Positions 7,460 through 15,123 of a stretch of DNA of 45,981 bases are shown here, one piece after another. Each line of letters opens with the position of its first letter. Position 1 is the stretch's first letter. This DNA comes from Candidatus Avelusimicrobium faecicola. GTDB lineage: Bacteria; Elusimicrobiota; Elusimicrobia; Elusimicrobiales; Elusimicrobiaceae. The position numbers and the translations under genes were made by a program. Below the pieces are notes generated by a model that worked only from the letters and a program-made list of their open reading frames with translations, ran no database searches and was not told the DNA's origin. The DNA lies in the NCBI GenBank assembly GCA_900540405.1, contig UQFW01000004.1, positions 1 to 45,981 on the forward strand, in the 5' to 3' direction.

Positions 7460-8140
7460 ATGATATCGTTTCTCATCAAACACAAAAAAAGTATTTTAAT
7501 TATCACGTTGGCGTTTTTTATCGGCAGTATTGTGTATTTGGGGTTGGATTCTTACAGCCGCGGCGCGTTTAGCACCACGGCCGCAACGGTGGGCGGCACG
7601 GAAATTTCCTACCGCCAGTTGTATAAAGTATCCGAGGACCGCGCCCGCGCTATCCGCAACCAGGGGATTGATGTGGACGAAGATATGACCAAATTTATCC
7701 AACAGCAGGTGTTGGCCGCGTTAATCAGCGAGGAAGTCCTCAACCAAGCCGCCCACAAAATCGGCCTGAACGTGGCGGATTATGAAATCGCTTACGACAT
7801 CCAATCCGCGCCCCAATTTAACGATAACGGCCGCTTTAACCGCCAGGCGTATGCGTATGCCCTTAAACATTCTTTGGGTATGACGACGGCTGAATTTGAA
7901 GAACAACTGCGCAAAACCAAACTGGCCGACCGTTTCCGCGGGGTGTTGTATTCCCATTATAAATTAACGCCGGAAGAAATTAAATATTCCTACAAAGTGC
8001 AAAACGGCAATATGAAAGATTTTGAAAAAAACAAAGCCGCGTTTAGCGCTAATTTGTTGGATACCAAAATGGAAACCGCGCAAAAAGCGTTTTTTGACGA
8101 GTTCAACAATCAAGTAAACATTAAAACTTATTTGAAATAG
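7460..8140 (+). CDS. SurA/PpiD N-terminal-like chaperone, anchored, without PPIase domain
   Basis: A 226-residue protein. Residues 10-30 form a membrane segment, and the rest lies in the periplasm. VGGTEISYRQLYK and the following helices match the SurA_N/PpiD chaperone region (about 40-190, with the typical AxxxLI.EEVLNQAA and DGRFN.QAY patterns, here NGRFNRQAY). The parvulin peptidyl-prolyl isomerase domain that follows in SurA and PpiD is absent and the protein ends soon after. The role is probably as a periplasmic or outer-membrane-protein chaperone. GGGAG sits upstream of the ATG. It is the third gene of the LytM-bactofilin operon. Confidence 0.8.
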   Translation: MISFLIKHKKSILIITLAFFIGSIVYLGLDSYSRGAFSTTAATVGGTEISYRQLYKVSEDRARAIRNQGIDVDEDMTKFIQQQVLAALISEEVLNQAAHKIGLNVADYEIAYDIQSAPQFNDNGRFNRQAYAYALKHSLGMTTAEFEEQLRKTKLADRFRGVLYSHYKLTPEEIKYSYKVQNGNMKDFEKNKAAFSANLLDTKMETAQKAFFDEFNNQVNIKTYLK

Positions 8141-8149
8141 GATTTTACC

Positions 8150-9058
8150 GTGAATAATAATGTGGTAGTAGTGGGTTCCGTAGCTTTTGATACGATTGAC
8201 AACGCCAACGGCAGTGTAAAACAAGTGTTGGGCGGCGCGGCGAGTTATTCGTCCATTTGTGCCAGTTATTTTGCCAAGCCTTCCGTAGTGGCGGTGGTAG
8301 GAACGGACTTTTCCGCCGATTACCGCGCCCCGTTTGTAAAACGCAAGGTGGATTTATCCGGCCTGCAAGTGCGCGAAGGGCTTACTTTCCACTGGGGCGG
8401 CCAGTATGATAAAGATTTTAATACGGCCGTCACTAAATTTACGGATTTGAACGTATTTCAAAACTTTCAGCCGGTTTTAACCAAAGAACAGCAAAACGCC
8501 GCTGCCGTGTTTTTGGCAAATATAGACCCGGAATTGCAACTATCCGTATTAAAACAGGTCAAGCACCCGCGCTTTGTGGCGTGCGACACCATGAACTATT
8601 GGATTTCTTCCAAAAAAGATGTGTTGCTAAAAGTAGTCAAAAAGATTGATATTTTCTTTTTGAACGAAACGGAAGCCCGCCAATTAACCGGCGAATATAA
8701 TTTGATTAAGGCCGGCAAATGGCTGTTAAAACAGGGCGTTAAATATGTAATTATTAAGCTGGGCTCCAACGGGTCTATGTTAGTCAGCAAAAAGGGTGTG
8801 GTGCAGCTGCCGCCTTTTGTGCTGGAACATGTACACGATACCACCGGCGCCGGGGATACATTCGGCGGCGGATTTACCGGCTATTTGGCCAGTGTAAAAA
8901 AGTGGAATAGCCCGCAGGAAATCAAACGCGCGATGATGATTGGCAACGTGATGGCCTCGTTTACCATAGAATCTTTTAGCGTGGAGCGCTTGGCCTCGCT
9001 CACCCAGCGGGACATAAAAAAACGCTTGAACGAATATATTAAAATGTTGACGTTTTAA
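8150..9058 (+). CDS. PfkB family carbohydrate or nucleoside kinase
   Basis: A 302-residue ribokinase-fold kinase. It starts at GTG 8150, nine bases after the previous stop, with ATAGGA as ribosome site. The N-terminal GSVAFDTI and the GGAASYSS substrate-side glycines are present. The C-terminal signature DTTGAGDTFGGGFTGYL carries the catalytic Asp in GAGD (near residue 241), and NETEARQLTG is a typical PfkB motif. The family transfers ATP phosphate to a sugar or nucleoside hydroxyl. The substrate cannot be told from the sequence; this subgroup (short, VGSVAFD start) is often annotated only as a sugar kinase. Last gene of the operon. Confidence 0.88.
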   Translation: MNNNVVVVGSVAFDTIDNANGSVKQVLGGAASYSSICASYFAKPSVVAVVGTDFSADYRAPFVKRKVDLSGLQVREGLTFHWGGQYDKDFNTAVTKFTDLNVFQNFQPVLTKEQQNAAAVFLANIDPELQLSVLKQVKHPRFVACDTMNYWISSKKDVLLKVVKKIDIFFLNETEARQLTGEYNLIKAGKWLLKQGVKYVIIKLGSNGSMLVSKKGVVQLPPFVLEHVHDTTGAGDTFGGGFTGYLASVKKWNSPQEIKRAMMIGNVMASFTIESFSVERLASLTQRDIKKRLNEYIKMLTF

Positions 9059-9065
9059 GCCAAAC

Positions 9066-9089
9066 CCGCCCCGGCCCCAACCGGGGCGG
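9066..9089. terminator. GC-rich hairpin after the kinase gene (weak terminator)
   Basis: A perfect 9-bp stem (CCGCCCCGG with its complement) with loop CCCCAA, eight bases after the stop. It has no T run, so termination would be inefficient. Confidence 0.45.
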
Positions 9090-9103
9090 ATGTGTGTTCG
9101 GCG

Positions 9104-9109
9104 TATAAT
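9104..9109 (+). promoter_or_regulatory. -10 element TATAAT
   Basis: GTATAATATAA lies about 65 bases before the small membrane protein gene at 9174. No good -35 was seen. Confidence 0.35.
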
Positions 9110-9173
9110 ATAAATGCCGCGGCCCCGGTACGGTTTGGATGTGACCGTGGCGGCAGGAGATTAGGGGGAGAAT

Positions 9174-9356
9174 ATGTCACGGTGGAATAATGAAGTTAAT
9201 GTGCGCCTGACTTTAGGGTTTGTGGTGTTTTTTTGGGTGGCGCTCATATACGCGCTGATTGCGTTTATAAAGCGCTGTTTCCAAGCAGACCCGTTTACCT
9301 GTTGGACGGTCACCGTGATTATCTTTTTATACTTATACAACCGTTGGCGCAGTTAA
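9174..9356 (+). CDS. Small two-segment membrane protein
   Basis: A 60-residue protein with an AGGGGGAG ribosome site seven bases before the ATG. Two hydrophobic stretches (about 12-32 and 42-55) suggest a helical hairpin in the membrane, with a basic C-terminus (YNRWRS). I recognise no family. The strong ribosome site and the terminator directly downstream support it as a real gene. Confidence 0.6.
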   Translation: MSRWNNEVNVRLTLGFVVFFWVALIYALIAFIKRCFQADPFTCWTVTVIIFLYLYNRWRS

Positions 9357-9379
9357 TAATTACGTTTGAACGCGTGGAT

Positions 9380-9415
9380 TTTTTATCCCCGGGTGCGTGC
9401 CCGGGGATTTTTTAT
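9380..9415. terminator. Bidirectional terminator
   Basis: The stem ATCCCCGGG/CCCGGGGAT with loop TGCGTG is followed by TTTTTT. It lies between the small membrane protein and the convergent GT9 gene. Confidence 0.8.
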
Positions 9416-9424
9416 GCCCCAGTA

Positions 9425-10459
9425 TTAAGGTTGCTCCGCTTGCGTGCGTTGAATGAGCCGTTGCAACGCATTTAATAACAGTTGTTGGGTGTAGGCGGAA
9501 AAATCACTGCCGGATTGGGCTGGCTCGTTGGGAATAACCCATTCTGTATCGTCGGATAAAATGGGGGCCGCTTGCCATAAATTAAGAGGATAGTTGGCAT
9601 AGAGTGCCGTTAATTTTTTATGATAGGCGCATGCAATATGTACGGAAGCGGTATCAATAGAAAATACGGCATCTGCAAAAAATACATTTGCTAAAAAATC
9701 TTCCACGGTATGGCTGGCTATGTTTTGTATGCAAGCGTGCGGGGCATATTGGTTGAGGGCCGCCAAATAGGGGCTATCTGGTGGCAGATTCAAAAACCGG
9801 AAAACAAGGTTCCCGTTATCCGCTTTGGCAATTGCTTGAGCAAGAGCAACGGGGTTTAGAAACCGTGTGCTTCCTTGCGGACAAACTAAAATACAGGTTT
9901 TGTTGTCTGGCAACGGGTGTTTATTCACTTTCGGTGGATTGAGCTGATATTGGGCTGGAAATTGAGCCGCAAATTGGTAAGGCGTTAATTCAAGCCAATT
10001 TCTAAAATGTATTTTCGGGTTAATCGGGCAATACAGGTCAAAACTGTGTACGGAGGCCATGGTGTAGGAACCTTTCGGCGGTTTTTCTACAGTAATGGCC
10101 ATTTTAGGGTCTAATAATTCGGCAAATAAAATGCGGCGGGTGGAAAAAGTGGTGGAAAAATCCAAAAAAACATCCCATTGGTGGCGATTTTTCCAAGCAG
10201 ATAGGAGCGAATCTGTTATTAAATGGGTATTGAATGGGGTGTTGGTAAATAAATCTTTGTTTCTGGCTTCTATTACAATGCCTATTTTAGCGTGTGGCAA
10301 GGCCTGTTTGAGCTGGGATAAATAACCGGTGGCCATCACGGCATCCCCCAGCGCCGGCCCCACTGGACGGATTAAAATAGAGGAAGCTGTTTTACAGTCA
10401 GCAAGATTTAGCACCCTTTTGGCTTTGCACGCGGCCATTACCAGTTTTTGATTCAACAT
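9425..10459 (-). CDS. GT9 family glycosyltransferase (heptosyltransferase-like)
   Basis: A 344-residue GT-B enzyme of the ADP-heptose:LPS heptosyltransferase family. Visible marks: the N-terminal ILIRPVGPALGDAVMATGYL glycine loop, the linker ILVCPQGSTR opening the nucleotide-binding half near 190, and the C-terminal FSIDTASVHIACA signature with its Asp and His. The family adds heptose or related sugars to lipid A core. A heptose-1-phosphate adenylyltransferase at 43138 would make a matching donor. The gene has more A+T and less of the GCC/GGC-rich codon style of its neighbours, so transfer is possible but not shown. The start ATG follows a TATTAT element by 7 bases without a ribosome site. 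Confidence 0.85.
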   Translation of the reverse strand: MLNQKLVMAACKAKRVLNLADCKTASSILIRPVGPALGDAVMATGYLSQLKQALPHAKIGIVIEARNKDLFTNTPFNTHLITDSLLSAWKNRHQWDVFLDFSTTFSTRRILFAELLDPKMAITVEKPPKGSYTMASVHSFDLYCPINPKIHFRNWLELTPYQFAAQFPAQYQLNPPKVNKHPLPDNKTCILVCPQGSTRFLNPVALAQAIAKADNGNLVFRFLNLPPDSPYLAALNQYAPHACIQNIASHTVEDFLANVFFADAVFSIDTASVHIACAYHKKLTALYANYPLNLWQAAPILSDDTEWVIPNEPAQSGSDFSAYTQQLLLNALQRLIQRTQAEQP

Positions 10460-10466
10460 TATAAAT

Positions 10467-10472
10467 ATAATA
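10467..10472 (-). promoter_or_regulatory. -10 element, probable leaderless start of the GT9 gene
   Basis: TATTAT on the minus strand ends 7 bases before the ATG at 10459. Confidence 0.4.
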
Positions 10473-10474
10473 AC

Positions 10475-10500
10475 AAAAAAACCTGCTTTTAAGCAGGTTT
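10475..10500 (-). terminator. Terminator at the end of the tRNA-Leu repeat array
   Basis: AAACCTGC/GCAGGTTT stem with a T run on the minus strand, just beyond the last copy of the tRNA 3' end. Confidence 0.8.
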
Positions 10501-10504
10501 CTAA

Positions 10505-10730
10505 ATATTTTACCGGGGAAGGGACTTGCCTTCCGGTAAAATTCCTGACGGAATTTTCCTGCAGGCGCAGGAGTGCGCTTTCGCACCGGGCTCGCGGTTT
10601 TTGCCTTGCGCGAAAGGTACCCTTTTACGCGCGCAAACAAAAACATCGCTCCGCCTTTCAAGTCCCTACGCAGGCAAAGCAGTTTATGCGCTCCCCTGTA
10701 AAATAAAAAAACCGCCTAAATGGCGGTTTT
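10505..10730 (-). repeat. tRNA-nested repeat element, copy L2 (distal)
   Basis: The second of two tandem units downstream of tRNA-Leu. Read on the minus strand it contains, in order: a terminator hairpin (AAACCGCC/GGCGGTTT); a partly inverted copy of the tRNA 3' end split by a hairpin with loop CTGC (here with an imperfect stem); a core CGGAGCGATGTTTTTGTTTG; GGCAAAAACCGCGAG; a hairpin AAAATTCC-GTCA-GGAATTTT; and a direct copy of the tRNA 3' end. The 24 bases 10505-10528 are identical to 10940-10963, inside and just past the real tRNA gene. This unit has an extra segment (GTGCGAAAGCGCACTCC region, itself a small palindrome) that copy L1 lacks. Confidence 0.8.
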
Positions 10731-10939
10731 ATATTTTACCGGGGAATTGGGCCTTGCCTTCCGGTAAAATTCCTGACGGAATTTTCCTGCAGGCCGGGCT
10801 CGCGGTTTTTGCCTTGCGCGAAAAGTGCCCTTTTATGCGCGCAAACAAAAACATCGCTCCGCCTTTCAAGTCCCTTACGCGCATAAAGCAGTTTATGCGC
10901 TCCCCTGTAAAATAAAAAAACCGCCTAAATGGCGGTTTT
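10731..10939 (-). repeat. tRNA-nested repeat element, copy L1 (next to tRNA-Leu)
   Basis: A unit of about 209 bases with the same order of parts as L2 and long stretches of identity to it. Its first hairpin is a perfect 9-bp stem (GCGCATAAA, 10879-10900) with loop CTGC on the minus strand. The core CGGAGCGATGTTTTTGTTTG and the 15-mer GGCAAAAACCGCGAG match the element next to tRNA-Ser. GTTTTTG and CAAAAAC can pair, giving a third hairpin. It ends in an imperfect tRNA 3'-end copy (TTCCCCGGTAAAATAT intact; the upstream arm altered). No integrase or transposase gene is nearby. Confidence 0.8.
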
Positions 10940-10940
10940 A
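10911..10940 (-). terminator. tRNA-Leu terminator
   Basis: AAACCGCC-ATTTA-GGCGGTTT with TTTTTT on the minus strand, starting about 9 bases after the mature tRNA end. A copy is repeated in element L2 (about 10707-10730). Confidence 0.8.
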
Positions 10941-10945
10941 TATTT

Positions 10946-11029
10946 TACCGGGGAAGGGACTTGAACCCTTAAGCCCGAAAGGGCAATGGTTTTTGAGACC
11001 ATCCTGTATACCAATTCCAGCACCCCGGC
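10946..11029 (-). tRNA. tRNA-Leu (CAA)
   Basis: 84 bases, read on the minus strand. The acceptor stem GCCGGGG pairs with CCCCGGT (a G-U first pair), with discriminator A. The D arm has the class II style AATTGGTATAC. The anticodon stem ATGGT/ACCAT holds the loop CTCAAAA, giving anticodon CAA (reads UUG). The long variable arm is TGCCCTTTCGGGCTT. The T arm contains GGTTCAAGTCC. CCA is not encoded. The 3' end of this gene is repeated twice downstream in elements L1 and L2. Confidence 0.95.
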
Positions 11030-11064
11030 GTAAATCTTTTGTACTTCGTAAATCTTATATATTT

Positions 11065-11070
11065 ATTCTA
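11065..11070 (-). promoter_or_regulatory. Extended -10 of tRNA-Leu (TGC + TAGAAT)
   Basis: AATTTGCTAGAATAA on the minus strand, 35 bases before the tRNA, shares 14 of 15 bases with the sequence before tRNA-Ser. Confidence 0.5.
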
Positions 11071-11288
11071 GCAAATTTTATGTTAAAAAGGAAATGTTTT
11101 TTGTGTATAAAAAATTTCATTTATTTTTTAACGGCTTTTGGCGTTTCGGGCGGTGGGCACAAAATGCAAAACGCCGCACCGTTCCACCCAAAGCAGGCGG
11201 TTTAGGTAAATTATATCAAAATAAGCGGCCGGGCGGGCCCAGGTTCCGGCTAGGCCCAAAGGCCCTGGTTTTCCGGGTGTTCAAAACC

Positions 11289-11294
11289 TATAAT
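11289..11294 (+). promoter_or_regulatory. -10 element, probable leaderless start of the SpoIID-like gene
   Basis: A perfect TATAAT ends 6 bases before the ATG at 11301. No ribosome site is present. The 270-base spacer 11030-11300 otherwise holds only the tRNA-Leu promoter and unassigned GC-rich sequence. Confidence 0.5.
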
Positions 11295-11300
11295 ATAAGT

Positions 11301-12305
11301 ATGAAAAAATATACCTTATTGACCCTTTTTTTATTATTAGCGGGTGGATTAAATGCCACCACGCTTAATGTGCTTGTGGGCCGCGGGCAACGCATAGCGG
11401 AGCTTTCGTTTTCTGCCCCGTATGCCGTGGCAAACGCAGGGGAGGTATATGGTCCCATTGCGGCCGAAAATAATTTGAAGTTGGAAAACACCGCGCCGGA
11501 CCGCCTGTTAGTCAGCGTGCGGGATTCCAAAACCGGCAAATATAAAAGTTTAGGCACTTTTAAGGGGCGCGTGGACGTGGTGCGCCGGGTAGCGGGCCTG
11601 AATATGGCTTCGCCCCGCCCTGTATCCCAATTAAAAGCGCGCAAAATAGGGGAACGCGCGCTCCGATTGGCGGAAGAGTCCGTACTCGGCGGGCGTTTTA
11701 TTACCTACAAACACCCGGGGTATGGCGGCAAGATTGTGTACGAGGGCCCCTTTTCCGCCTACGGTAAGCAAGGGGTGGAACTGGTGGAAACCGTAGAGCT
11801 GGAACGCTATGTCACCCAGGTTGTCGCGTGCGAATTGGGCGGCGAAAAGGCCATAGAAGCCCTAAAAGCGCAAAGCGTTTTGGCGCGTTCCTATGCGTTG
11901 GCAACGGTAAAAAGCCGGTTGGATTCTTTGGCAAACGGCGGGCCGAACTGGCTCCACTTCCAACTATTTGCTACGCCGAAAGACCAAGCCTATAACTGTA
12001 AAAAACGGGTGGACGATAAGGAGCCGCCCTCCGATTTGGTGGTGCGTGCCGTAAAAGCCACGCGCGGACAGGTTTTATTGCGCAACGGGAAGCCGGTGGC
12101 CGCCCAATATAATACCGGGGCCGTCAGCGGGAAAGACAGCGTTTCTCAGCAACATATTCAAAATTTAGCCAACCGCGGGAATTCCTACCGGGCCATTTTG
12201 GCGCGCTATTTTAAGGGCGTAAGAATCTTGCCGTATCAAATAGATTTGGTGCGCGAACTGGCCAAGAGCAGTTTGGCGGCCGAGCTTAAAAAAGGTAAAA
12301 AATAA
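11301..12305 (+). CDS. Exported SpoIID/LytB-domain protein
   Basis: A 334-residue protein with signal peptide MKKYTLLTLFLLLAGGLNA. The SpoIID/LytB domain is seen from about 165: VELVETVELERYVTQVVACELGGE, then EALKAQSVLARSYAL, with later polar segments such as NTGAVSGKDS. In SpoIID, a lytic transglycosylase acting on denuded glycan strands, the catalytic Glu sits in the motif corresponding to CELGGE. Non-sporulating bacteria carry SpoIID-like proteins in wall turnover. The frame is open upstream to 11094, but the ATG at 11301 begins the signal peptide and has TATAAT six bases before it. Convergent with an amidase gene, which fits since amidases make the naked glycan that SpoIID cuts. Confidence 0.85.
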   Translation: MKKYTLLTLFLLLAGGLNATTLNVLVGRGQRIAELSFSAPYAVANAGEVYGPIAAENNLKLENTAPDRLLVSVRDSKTGKYKSLGTFKGRVDVVRRVAGLNMASPRPVSQLKARKIGERALRLAEESVLGGRFITYKHPGYGGKIVYEGPFSAYGKQGVELVETVELERYVTQVVACELGGEKAIEALKAQSVLARSYALATVKSRLDSLANGGPNWLHFQLFATPKDQAYNCKKRVDDKEPPSDLVVRAVKATRGQVLLRNGKPVAAQYNTGAVSGKDSVSQQHIQNLANRGNSYRAILARYFKGVRILPYQIDLVRELAKSSLAAELKKGKK

Positions 12306-12321
12306 ATCCGTTTTGTACCAC

Positions 12322-12358
12322 TAAAAAAGACCTTGTCCGCTGGGGCAAGGCCTTTTTG
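12322..12358. terminator. Terminator between convergent wall genes
   Basis: CCTTG/CAAGG stem extended by TCC/GGG, followed by TTTTTG; the left side has an AAAAAA run. Confidence 0.7.
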
Positions 12359-12392
12359 TTATGGGCAAACAAGGCGCCTCATGCGGGCGGTT

Positions 12393-14330
12393 TTAACGCG
12401 GGTAAGAAAGCGGCGTTTTGTTGGCCCAACGTTTAGGGGCCGCCTTTGTCCGTTTGAGGCGGCGCTTGCCGCGGCGGACTTTTTTATTGGCTTTGGGCGG
12501 GGCGGGTTTTACGCCGTAAAAATCCAAAATGCCTTCGTAAATGGCGTTGGCGAATAGCTTGCGTTTGGCGGGGTCTTTGGCCATTTCTTCCTGTTCGGGC
12601 AAAATAATATAAGCGTTTTCCACCAAAATACTGGGCATTTGCGGAATACGCGGAATAAATAAAATATCGTTGGCAATCATGCCGTTATCCGGCAGGGGCA
12701 CTTGGCGGGTAAACGCGCTGTAAACCGCTTGCGCCAAACCAAAGCTGTGCGGATAATTGTAATAAACCGAATACCCCCGCGGGCGCGCGAGCGGGTTGGC
12801 GGTTTCCGGCAGGGCGTTGTAATGTAAACTGACAAAAATTTGCGGGTTGGTTTTTAAGGCCAAATTATAGCGCCCTTGCAGGCTCAAATGATTGTTGCCG
12901 TGGCGGGTCATAATCACTTCCGCACCGGCGTTTTCTAACAGTTTTTGCGTGTCTTGCGCCAAGGCCAAATTGGCCTCGTACTCCAAATACCCGGTGGGGC
13001 CGACGGCGCCGTCGTACGGAACGGTGCGTTTGGGGCTGTGCCCGGCGTCCAGCAAAATGCGGGCCCCGGCCAAGGGTTTTTGCGGGGTGGAGGCAATTTG
13101 CGGCTTGTGCATAAGGTCTAAAAGCAGGGTGCCTTTTTCAAAGTCGTACGCGTGCCCCCACGGGCCGGTGCCGGGCTTAAAAGAAACCACAAATTTAACC
13201 GTATCGCTGGCGGGGTAGCTCCAAGTGATGTTTTCCACCAGGGGGCTGGTGGTATCCAGGCTGAAGTTTTCCCCAAAGCCGGACGTATAATAAAGGGTCA
13301 ATTCAAAGCGGTCATTAAATTCCTGTACCTGAATGGGCACTTCCCTCAGGCCGTGAAAGGCCAGCCGGGTTTTACTGTCCGAAACAGTGGCCGTCAGTTG
13401 GTCAATATAGTTGGGCGTGTATCCGGCAAACGGATGAAATTTCAGCCGGTTGGCTTCCAGCCAGGCGGATTCGTTTTCGTTCAGTGCAATACGGTACAGA
13501 CCGTTGGAAAGGCCGTTTACTTGCACGCGGCCGTAAGCGCGGTAAAAGGGGTAAAGGTTTTCTTTATGCACGGGGATTTTGCGCACTTTTACGCCGGGCA
13601 ACGTAATTTCTGCCGTGGTGAACGGATTTTTGGCATCTAAAATTTTAATTTTGCCCGGGGCTGTTATTTTGGCTTTGGTGTAGCCGGGGGCATTTTGCAT
13701 TTGGTACGTCACTTTAACGGTGCGCGGTTTTTGGTCTTCGTCCAATAAATATTTGGCCCGGTAAATGCCGGGTTGGGCGGAGTCTTCTTTCATGGGGATT
13801 TTTTTGGCCCCTTTAATGCCGCTTAACGTATAAAAAACTTCCGTGCGCGGGGTGCCGCGGGCGGAAAGCTCCAGTAAATCGCCCGGCATGAGTTCCACTG
13901 GCGTTTTGGGGTACACTTCTTCCGGGTCAAATTCCGCCCGTTCAAACAGCTTTTTCAACGGGAGCCCCGGCACAATAACGGTGCGTTTGGCCTGATATTT
14001 TTGTTCCCCGGCGGTAGCGGTTAAAATGAAATCAAATTTTCCGTTTTCCACCGGCAGATAAGCCAAAAAAGCGCCGTTGGTATGCAAAGGCACCGCTTGG
14101 CCGTTAATATCCAACGTGGCATTGGGTACGTTTACTTGCCCGAAGATAAAAATGTTTTTTGCCCCCCGGGAAACGCTCATTTTTTCGTGCGGGTATTGCA
14201 CGGTAATGGGCGCTTTGGCGGCCTGCGGCCCTTCCTGTGCGGGCAGGTAAGGGGCGGCGGGAAGCGTTTGTCCGTGTGCGGCTAAAAAGGGAAAAAGGGT
14301 TAAAAATAAGAAAAAAACTATTCTTTTCAT
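12393..14330 (-). CDS. Exported N-acetylmuramoyl-L-alanine amidase (Amidase_3) with long N-terminal region
   Basis: A 645-residue protein with a signal peptide ending AHG before QTLPA. Residues about 40-400 are beta-rich with several Ig-like or AMIN-like segments that would bind wall polymers. Residues about 415-615 form the zinc amidase: ILLDAGHS (His ligand), GYLEYEANLALA (Glu ligand), VSLHYNA (second His) and ILVENAYI (catalytic Glu). It cuts the amide between MurNAc and the stem peptide. The last 30 residues are very basic (KKVRRGKRRLKRTK), an unusual tail that could hold the protein to acidic polymers. The start has only AAGG before the ATG. It diverges from the NIF3 gene, with 25 bases between the starts. 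Confidence 0.9.
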   Translation of the reverse strand: MKRIVFFLFLTLFPFLAAHGQTLPAAPYLPAQEGPQAAKAPITVQYPHEKMSVSRGAKNIFIFGQVNVPNATLDINGQAVPLHTNGAFLAYLPVENGKFDFILTATAGEQKYQAKRTVIVPGLPLKKLFERAEFDPEEVYPKTPVELMPGDLLELSARGTPRTEVFYTLSGIKGAKKIPMKEDSAQPGIYRAKYLLDEDQKPRTVKVTYQMQNAPGYTKAKITAPGKIKILDAKNPFTTAEITLPGVKVRKIPVHKENLYPFYRAYGRVQVNGLSNGLYRIALNENESAWLEANRLKFHPFAGYTPNYIDQLTATVSDSKTRLAFHGLREVPIQVQEFNDRFELTLYYTSGFGENFSLDTTSPLVENITWSYPASDTVKFVVSFKPGTGPWGHAYDFEKGTLLLDLMHKPQIASTPQKPLAGARILLDAGHSPKRTVPYDGAVGPTGYLEYEANLALAQDTQKLLENAGAEVIMTRHGNNHLSLQGRYNLALKTNPQIFVSLHYNALPETANPLARPRGYSVYYNYPHSFGLAQAVYSAFTRQVPLPDNGMIANDILFIPRIPQMPSILVENAYIILPEQEEMAKDPAKRKLFANAIYEGILDFYGVKPAPPKANKKVRRGKRRLKRTKAAPKRWANKTPLSYPR

Positions 14331-14343
14331 CCTTATAAAATGA

Positions 14344-14349
14344 TAACAT
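14344..14349 (+). promoter_or_regulatory. -10-like element before the NIF3 gene, probable leaderless start
   Basis: TAACAT followed by AAAACT and ATG has the same six-base gap, in fact the same AAAACTATG, as the TATAAT promoter at 28411. Confidence 0.35.
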
Positions 14350-14355
14350 AAAACT

Positions 14356-15105
14356 ATGACGGCTTGCGATGAAATAATTGCGTTCTTAAATTCTTATTTG
14401 AACGCGGCCCAAATACCGGATGCCAGCCAAAACGGCTTGCAGGTGCAGGGCCCTCAGGAAGTGCGTAAAGTGGCGTTTGGCGTGTCGGCCGGGTTGGAGC
14501 TTTTCCGCGCGGCCAAACAGGCGGGCGCCCAGTTGGTTATTACGCACCACGGACTTTTGTGGGGCAAGGAAGAACGCCTCACGGGTACTTTTGGTGCGCG
14601 GGTGGCGTATTTGTGTAAAAACGATTTAGCCCTGGCGGCGTATCATTTACCGTTAGATATGCACCCTGTTATCGGGCATAATGCGTGTTTGATAAAAAAA
14701 TTAGGCGCGCAAGACCCGCAACCTTTTGGGCGCTATCACGGCCAAAACATCGGTTTTAAGGGGCAGATAGACTTGCCGCTGGCGGAAACTTGCGCCGTAC
14801 TGGAGCAATTTTGCGGCGCGCAAGGGCGGCTGTTGGCCTTTGGGCCGGAACACATCCGCACCGTAGGCATTGTAAGCGGCGGCGGGTGGAATATGTTGCC
14901 GCAAGCCGTGGAAGAAAAACTGGATTTGTATGTGACGGGGGTAGTGGATGAACCCGTGCAAGAATGGTGCCGCGAAGGCAAAATAAACTGCCTGGCGCTG
15001 GGGCATTATAATTCCGAAAAGCCCGGCGTGTTGGCTATGATGGATTTAGTAAAAAGGGAATTTGGCGTAGAAACCGAATTTATTGATATAGCAAACCCTA
15101 TTTAG
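14356..15105 (+). CDS. NIF3/YbgI family dinuclear metal-centre protein
   Basis: A 249-residue protein of the NIF3 family, often annotated as GTP cyclohydrolase I type 2 although the true substrate is not settled. Family marks: IPDASQNGLQVQG near residue 25, VITHHGLLWG with the metal-binding His pair (about 65), HLPLDMHPVIGHNACL (His and Asp ligands), and the late GHYNSEKPG with another His and Glu. All expected metal ligands appear present. It is the short form, without the inserted PII-like domain seen in some homologues. The following M20 peptidase starts 18 bases after its stop, so they are probably cotranscribed. Confidence 0.9.
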   Translation: MTACDEIIAFLNSYLNAAQIPDASQNGLQVQGPQEVRKVAFGVSAGLELFRAAKQAGAQLVITHHGLLWGKEERLTGTFGARVAYLCKNDLALAAYHLPLDMHPVIGHNACLIKKLGAQDPQPFGRYHGQNIGFKGQIDLPLAETCAVLEQFCGAQGRLLAFGPEHIRTVGIVSGGGWNMLPQAVEEKLDLYVTGVVDEPVQEWCREGKINCLALGHYNSEKPGVLAMMDLVKREFGVETEFIDIANPI

Positions 15106-15123
15106 GAAAAGCGAGGTTAAATT

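Noticed and set aside
8150..9058. Assigning the PfkB kinase to the heptose pathway (HldE domain I)
   Set aside because: It lacks recognisable heptose-kinase-specific sequence and sits in a wall operon, not with rfaE2, so the substrate is left open.
10505..10939. CRISPR array
   Set aside because: Only two units, each over 200 bases, with conserved interiors rather than unique spacers, and no cas genes.
10526..11205. Overlapping open frames of 126-129 codons on the plus strand
   Set aside because: They read through the antisense of tRNA-Leu and both repeat copies, so their mutual similarity comes from the DNA repeat.
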